Part shown: one piece after another, positions 60,197 to 64,000 of the stretch
Layout: every line of letters begins with the position of its first letter
Position numbering within the stretch: the stretch's first letter is position 1
NCBI RefSeq assembly: GCF_963664965.1
Contig: NZ_OY761823.1
Coordinates: 2,173,501 to 2,237,500, forward strand
From: an uncultured Pseudodesulfovibrio sp.
GTDB lineage: Bacteria > Desulfobacterota > Desulfovibrionia > Desulfovibrionales > Desulfovibrionaceae
Direction of reading: 5' to 3'
Length of the DNA stretch: 64,000 bases
Made by a program: the position numbers and the translations under genes
Notes under the pieces: generated by a model
The model's database searches: none
What the model was told of the DNA's origin: nothing
Seen by the model: only the letters and a program-made list of their open reading frames with translations

Positions 60197-61348
60197 ATGA
60201 ATGTTTCTGGAGATTATTCAAATATTCCGGCAGTTGCAGCGAACCGTCCGTCCGATTCAGCGAGTGTCACAGATACTCGGAGCGAGAAAAAGGTTGAAGA
60301 GCGCTGGGTGATGACCGAGCTTTCCTGGGATACTATTCACAGCATGGTTAATGATGCTGAAAAGGAAGCGCTGGATACGTTGGCCGATGGTGTCAGCAGG
60401 ATATTTGATCCGGAAGACCTGAAATCCGTGACAGACTTTTCCGACGAGGAGGTCGATAATTTTCTTCAGGAGCTGAATGAGGTCATCGAGAATCAGGACT
60501 ACAGGAAAGCTCAGGGGCTGGTGCAGGACTTTTTCAGTGCCGGAAGCAGGAAGACCCGGGAAAAACTGGCTAATGTTCTTGAGGAGGCAGATAGTGCTTT
60601 CTGGGGAACTTTGGACAAGTGCTTTGACTGGAGAAAGAAGCTGAAAAGCGAAGCCGAAAGCATCATGGCAGATGAGAAAGTGGGGCGTTCGCTCCATGAT
60701 GTGCTCAAGAAGGTGCGGGATTCGGTTGAGGAAAAGAATCCTCCCATGGGGAGCATGGATAGTTTTGTCAGGAAGGTCGACGGTCATTTTGTCAATGCCG
60801 TAGAACAAGCCGGGGAAAAGCTGAAAAACGCCGGTCGAAATCGTTACTCAGAGGATGCACAAAGCGTTCTGAGTTCTGCCACATCGTATCTCAAGGATAA
60901 TGTCACGGGGGAGGACGATTTGATGGAGCGGTACCAGCCCTCCGCGCCGTGGGCTATGTCGTCGCAGGTTGAAGCGTATCACAAGCGGGTACTTGATGAA
61001 GAAGCCGAGCTTGACGAAATGGAAGCCACAAGTAGTTTTACCGGGCGTTACGGTAAAATGGGAAAGGATTTTCTCAAAGGGTTGAAGGATGAATTGCAGG
61101 GGGACCGAATCGTCAATCTTGAGAAGGAAAAGGTTGAGGTCGATGTCCATGAGGATACGGAGTCTTCCGACGATGTGACATTGACGACCAATGCTGCTGT
61201 GCCGGACCTTGAAAAAATGTCCGGTCCCGCCATGCTTGATGTCATGATGCAGGTCTATGAAAATCCGGACGACCTGAAAGAGACGTACGGAAGTACGTTT
61301 GATGAGAAGGATGAGTTATTCGAACAGAGTCCTGTCGAGGCAGAGTAA
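60197..61348 (+). CDS. Acidic helical protein of unknown function
   Basis: 383 aa, acidic, without signal peptide or membrane helix. The first 40 residues look disordered, followed by helical segments (DAEKEALDTLADGVSRIF, SDEEVDNFLQELNEVIENQ). No family or catalytic motif recognised. ATG 60197 has GGAG seven bases upstream; a GTG two codons earlier is less likely. It stands alone between two terminators, so it is its own transcript. Could be a structural or secreted-effector-like protein; no evidence favours either. Confidence 0.75.
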   Translation: MNVSGDYSNIPAVAANRPSDSASVTDTRSEKKVEERWVMTELSWDTIHSMVNDAEKEALDTLADGVSRIFDPEDLKSVTDFSDEEVDNFLQELNEVIENQDYRKAQGLVQDFFSAGSRKTREKLANVLEEADSAFWGTLDKCFDWRKKLKSEAESIMADEKVGRSLHDVLKKVRDSVEEKNPPMGSMDSFVRKVDGHFVNAVEQAGEKLKNAGRNRYSEDAQSVLSSATSYLKDNVTGEDDLMERYQPSAPWAMSSQVEAYHKRVLDEEAELDEMEATSSFTGRYGKMGKDFLKGLKDELQGDRIVNLEKEKVEVDVHEDTESSDDVTLTTNAAVPDLEKMSGPAMLDVMMQVYENPDDLKETYGSTFDEKDELFEQSPVEAE

Positions 61349-61358
61349 AAGAAACAAC

Positions 61359-61394
61359 AAAGCCCCCGGCAGTCTGATGGTTGCCGGGGGCTTT
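61359..61394. terminator. Bidirectional terminator
   Basis: 13-bp perfect stem AAAGCCCCCGGCA (61359-61371) with TGCCGGGGGCTTT (61382-61394). Lies between the acidic protein gene and the convergent S1 gene and can serve both. Confidence 0.92.
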
Positions 61395-61408
61395 ACGTTT
61401 GGTCTTGT

Positions 61409-62878
61409 CTATTTCTTCTTGTTCATGGCTTCCTGCAACTTGGCGCCGAGGAGTCCCATGCCGCCTGTGCTGGCGGAAGGTTTCTGCTTTTTGGGAGCAA
61501 ACTGTTTCCAGTCGCCATCGTCTTCGACATCGCCGGTGGTCAGGGAAATCTTGCGTTCCCCGGCCTTGACGGCGGCAATGACGATTTCAACGGTGTCGCC
61601 TGCGTGCAGCTTCTCATATGAGGCGGCTTTTTCGCTTCGGGCGAGAACGGACTTGGGCAGCAGGCCGGTGATGCCGGGTTCGAGTCGAATGAAGATGCCG
61701 AACTGTTCCTGCTTTTCCACAGTGCCTTCGACTTTCTGACCTGCCTGATACTTCTCTTCCACATCAAGCCACGGGTCGCCTTCGGCGTCCTTCATGGACA
61801 GGCCGATGCGGCGGCTTTCCGGATCAATGGACTTGATCTTGACCGCAACCTGCTCGCCTTCCTTCACGAAGTCGGCGGGCTTGTGAACGCGCTGGGTGTA
61901 GCTCATTTCGGAGACGTGAACCAGACCGTCGATGCCGGGAGCGATTTCCACGAATGCACCGAAGTCTGCCAGACGCACGACCTTGCCGGTGACCTTGTCG
62001 CCCTCGGCAAAGGTGGAGGAAATGGTGTCCCACGGGTCCTGTGCAAGTTCTTTCATGGACAGGGAAATCTTGAGGCGTCCCTTGTCGTCATGCTCGTAGC
62101 GCGTGATTTTGGCTTTGACTTTCTGGCCGACGGTAACGGCTTCTTCCGGGTGACCGATGCGGCCATGGCAAATCTGGGAGATGTGCACCAGACCGTCGAG
62201 ACCGGGCATGATTTCGACGAAAGCGCCGAACGGAGCCAGACGGGTGACAGTGCCTTCGACTTCGTCGCCTACTTGAGTTTCGGCAGTGAAGGTCTCCATG
62301 GCCTGTGCTGTTTCGCGTTCCAGCAGGGCGCGGCGGGAAATAACGATGTTGCGGCCACCCTGTTCGAGCTTGGTGATGAGGAATTCGAGAGTTTTGCCCA
62401 CGTATTCCTCGGGTTCCTCGACAAAGCGGTTGTCGATCTGGCTGACCGGGCAGAAAGCGCGGCGCTGCATGACTTTGACGTTGAAGCCGCCCTTGCAGGT
62501 GGATTCGACGTTGCCTTCCACCGGCAGGCTTCCAGCCTTGGCTTCTTCGAGCATGGCCAGACCGCCGATTCCGGACAGGGCGCGGGAGAGCTTGATGCCC
62601 CCGGAGTCCTTGCCCACGACATAGAGTTCGACGGTGTCGCCTTCCTTGACGGTGCAGTTGCCCTCATCGTCAAGCATCTCTTCTCTTTCGACGATGCCGT
62701 CAAGCTTGGTTCCGGTATCCACGAAAATGGTGGTCTCACCGACCTGGATGACCGAGCCGGAGACCTTGTCACCGACATTCAGGTCGTCACCGCCGCCTTC
62801 ACTGTACTGCTCGAACAGTTCGGCAAAGCTGGCTTCGCCTTCTTCCACGCCATTACGCTCTTTGAATTCTTCGGACAC
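61409..62878 (-). CDS. rpsA: 30S ribosomal protein S1 homologue
   Basis: 489 aa with five S1 RNA-binding repeats: VGDKVSGSVIQVGE, a divergent second, VGDEVEGTVTRLAPFGAFVEI, EGDKVTGKVVRLADFGAFVEI and AGQKVEGTVEKQEQFGIFI, the last degenerate. E. coli S1 has six repeats. It binds mRNA on the small ribosomal subunit and helps initiation. The start is GTG 62878 with only a weak GGTAG site, which may reflect autoregulation known for rpsA. Follows ftsY after 25 bp. Confidence 0.92.
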   Translation of the reverse strand: MSEEFKERNGVEEGEASFAELFEQYSEGGGDDLNVGDKVSGSVIQVGETTIFVDTGTKLDGIVEREEMLDDEGNCTVKEGDTVELYVVGKDSGGIKLSRALSGIGGLAMLEEAKAGSLPVEGNVESTCKGGFNVKVMQRRAFCPVSQIDNRFVEEPEEYVGKTLEFLITKLEQGGRNIVISRRALLERETAQAMETFTAETQVGDEVEGTVTRLAPFGAFVEIMPGLDGLVHISQICHGRIGHPEEAVTVGQKVKAKITRYEHDDKGRLKISLSMKELAQDPWDTISSTFAEGDKVTGKVVRLADFGAFVEIAPGIDGLVHVSEMSYTQRVHKPADFVKEGEQVAVKIKSIDPESRRIGLSMKDAEGDPWLDVEEKYQAGQKVEGTVEKQEQFGIFIRLEPGITGLLPKSVLARSEKAASYEKLHAGDTVEIVIAAVKAGERKISLTTGDVEDDGDWKQFAPKKQKPSASTGGMGLLGAKLQEAMNKKK

Positions 62879-62903
62879 GTTTTTCTACCGCTATGTAAAA
62901 GGT

Positions 62904-64000
62904 TTATGTAAGCAATGCCTTGGCGAAGTCCTTGCCGTTGAACGGGCGAAGGTCTTCCATCTTTTCCCCGAGCCCCACAAAGGTGATCGGGAGTTTGTTC
63001 TGTAATGTTACGGCTACGACGACACCGCCTTTGGCAGTTCCGTCGAGCTTGGTGAGAACGATTTCATCCACACCCACGGCCTCGTTGAACAATTTGGTCT
63101 GCGACAGGGCGTTCTGCCCGGTTGTCGCATCAATGACGAGGATATTGCGGTGCGGTGCGCCTTCGTGCTTTTTGCCGACGACACGCTGCACTTTTTTGAG
63201 TTCCTCCATGAGATTGACCTTGGTGTGCAGTCGTCCCGCGGTATCAAGCAGGAGCAGGTCGTAGCCTTCACTGACAGCCTTGTCCATGGCTTCATAGGCC
63301 ACGGCGGCAGGGTCGGAGCCTTCGGATTTGGCAAAGAAGCCTGCCCCGATGCGTTTTGCCCACACCTCAAGCTGTTCGATGGCGGCTGCGCGGAAGGTGT
63401 CGCCTGCCGCAATGAGTACTTTGCGGCCCTGCATCTGTGCGCGGTAGGCAAGTTTGGCAATGGTGGTGGTCTTGCCGACGCCGTTGACGCCGACCATCAT
63501 CAAGACTTCCGGCGGGTTCACGGCTTCAATGCGCGGCGGAACCTTGAAAATCTCTTCCAGTTCATCGCGCAGGATGTCCTTGAAATCGTCGGGGCTGTCG
63601 GTTCCTGCCTTGCGTGCGCGCGCCTTGAGGTTTTCCATGAGCTGGTTGGCTGCTTCCATGCCCACGTCGGCCATGATCAGAATTTCCTCGAATTCTTCCC
63701 AGAAATCGTCATCAAGGCTGGAGTGGGAGGAGAGCAGGCCGTCAATTCGTTTGGTTATCTGCTCGCGGGTTTTGGAGATACCTTCGGAAAGCTTCATGAA
63801 GAGGCGGTCGCGTTCGTCCTCCTCGTCTTCAAGCTCAAGGGCGAGTGCCAAGCGGTACTGGAGTTCCGATTTGAATTCGGCAACCGCGACATAGCCCATT
63901 TCGTCCAGCCAGTTCGCAAAGTCCGTGATAAACTGCTGTGCTTCACCGTCCGGGGCTCCGAGCGCCTTGAACAGAAACGAAAGGCGGTCCCACAGGTCGT
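62904..64000 (-). CDS. ftsY: Signal recognition particle receptor FtsY (5' end outside window)
   Basis: SRP-receptor GTPase that docks ribosome-SRP complexes at the inner membrane. The frame stays open to the right edge, so the true start and probably an acidic A domain lie outside. Visible are the N domain helices, G1 GVNGVGKTTTIAKLA, DTFRAAAIEQL (G2), LLLDTAGRLH (G3), and TKLDGTAKGG (G4). The frame 63900-64000 codes DLWDRLSFLFKALGAPDG and joins smoothly. Upstream of rpsA on the same strand. Confidence 0.95.
   Translation of the reverse strand, partial: DLWDRLSFLFKALGAPDGEAQQFITDFANWLDEMGYVAVAEFKSELQYRLALALELEDEEDERDRLFMKLSEGISKTREQITKRIDGLLSSHSSLDDDFWEEFEEILIMADVGMEAANQLMENLKARARKAGTDSPDDFKDILRDELEEIFKVPPRIEAVNPPEVLMMVGVNGVGKTTTIAKLAYRAQMQGRKVLIAAGDTFRAAAIEQLEVWAKRIGAGFFAKSEGSDPAAVAYEAMDKAVSEGYDLLLLDTAGRLHTKVNLMEELKKVQRVVGKKHEGAPHRNILVIDATTGQNALSQTKLFNEAVGVDEIVLTKLDGTAKGGVVVAVTLQNKLPITFVGLGEKMEDLRPFNGKDFAKALLT

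Noticed and set aside
1-64000. CRISPR array or insertion sequence
   Set aside because: No regularly spaced repeats and no transposase-like protein were found in reading the window.

Overview
The window reads as chromosome of a marine or halotolerant Desulfovibrionales-type bacterium (Desulfovibrio or Pseudodesulfovibrio-like). This is inferred from gene content: a cheB-HEAT-cheR-cheY-cheA cluster, a GT3/GT35 glycogen fusion enzyme, osmolyte genes and moderately GC-rich flanking DNA. No rRNA or other species-level marker is present.

Left flank (1-16.7 kb), all on the minus strand. A GMC (choline dehydrogenase-like) oxidoreductase sits behind its own FadR/GntR regulator. Next is a five-gene operon that joins a polar amino-acid ABC transporter to lysine 2,3-aminomutase and beta-lysine N6-acetyltransferase, so lysine uptake appears tied to synthesis of the compatible solute N-epsilon-acetyl-beta-lysine. 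A PAS/LuxR regulator lies just upstream, with a repeated CGGGTA element between them. A four-gene glycogen operon follows: debranching enzyme, GT4 glycosyltransferase, GH57 amylase-like enzyme, and a 1412-residue glycogen synthase-phosphorylase fusion.

The island (17,199-32,746) is an integrative element in the 3' half of a tRNA-Pro(CGG) gene. It is bounded by a perfect 54-bp direct repeat and carries a 21-bp repeat (candidate integrase arm sites) inside each end. From left to right it holds a small membrane protein, a tyrosine integrase, an unknown gene, an excisionase-like HTH gene whose ribosome binding site lies inside a terminator-like hairpin, a NYN-domain protein, a second integrase-like recombinase, and a highly structured non-coding stretch of about 240 bp. 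Then comes a strong promoter with a LexA-type box and a c-di-GMP-I-like leader, driving a three-gene envelope/secreted operon. On the minus strand are two large adjacent genes (a 1224-aa protein with a C-terminal PD-(D/E)XK nuclease motif and a 574-aa TOPRIM-like protein) preceded by a HEPN-motif gene. I recognise no conjugation, replication or phage structural gene. The nuclease/TOPRIM/HEPN set is the best candidate for an undescribed defence system.

Right flank (33-64 kb). It holds the chemotaxis operon; an unrecognised eight-helix membrane protein; an orphan CpoB/YbgF; dprA with a half-size UPF0016 transporter gene; an HDOD gene with a partner; a receiver-GGDEF protein; xerC and a cyclophilin. 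A seven-gene minus-strand run follows (ornithine cyclodeaminase family, EamA exporter, AddA-like, AddB-like, PPC-domain protein, L-2-hydroxyglutarate oxidase, nitronate monooxygenase). Then come an RluA pseudouridine synthase with a small membrane protein, an unknown acidic protein between terminators, ribosomal protein S1, and ftsY running off the end. No CRISPR array or transposon was seen.
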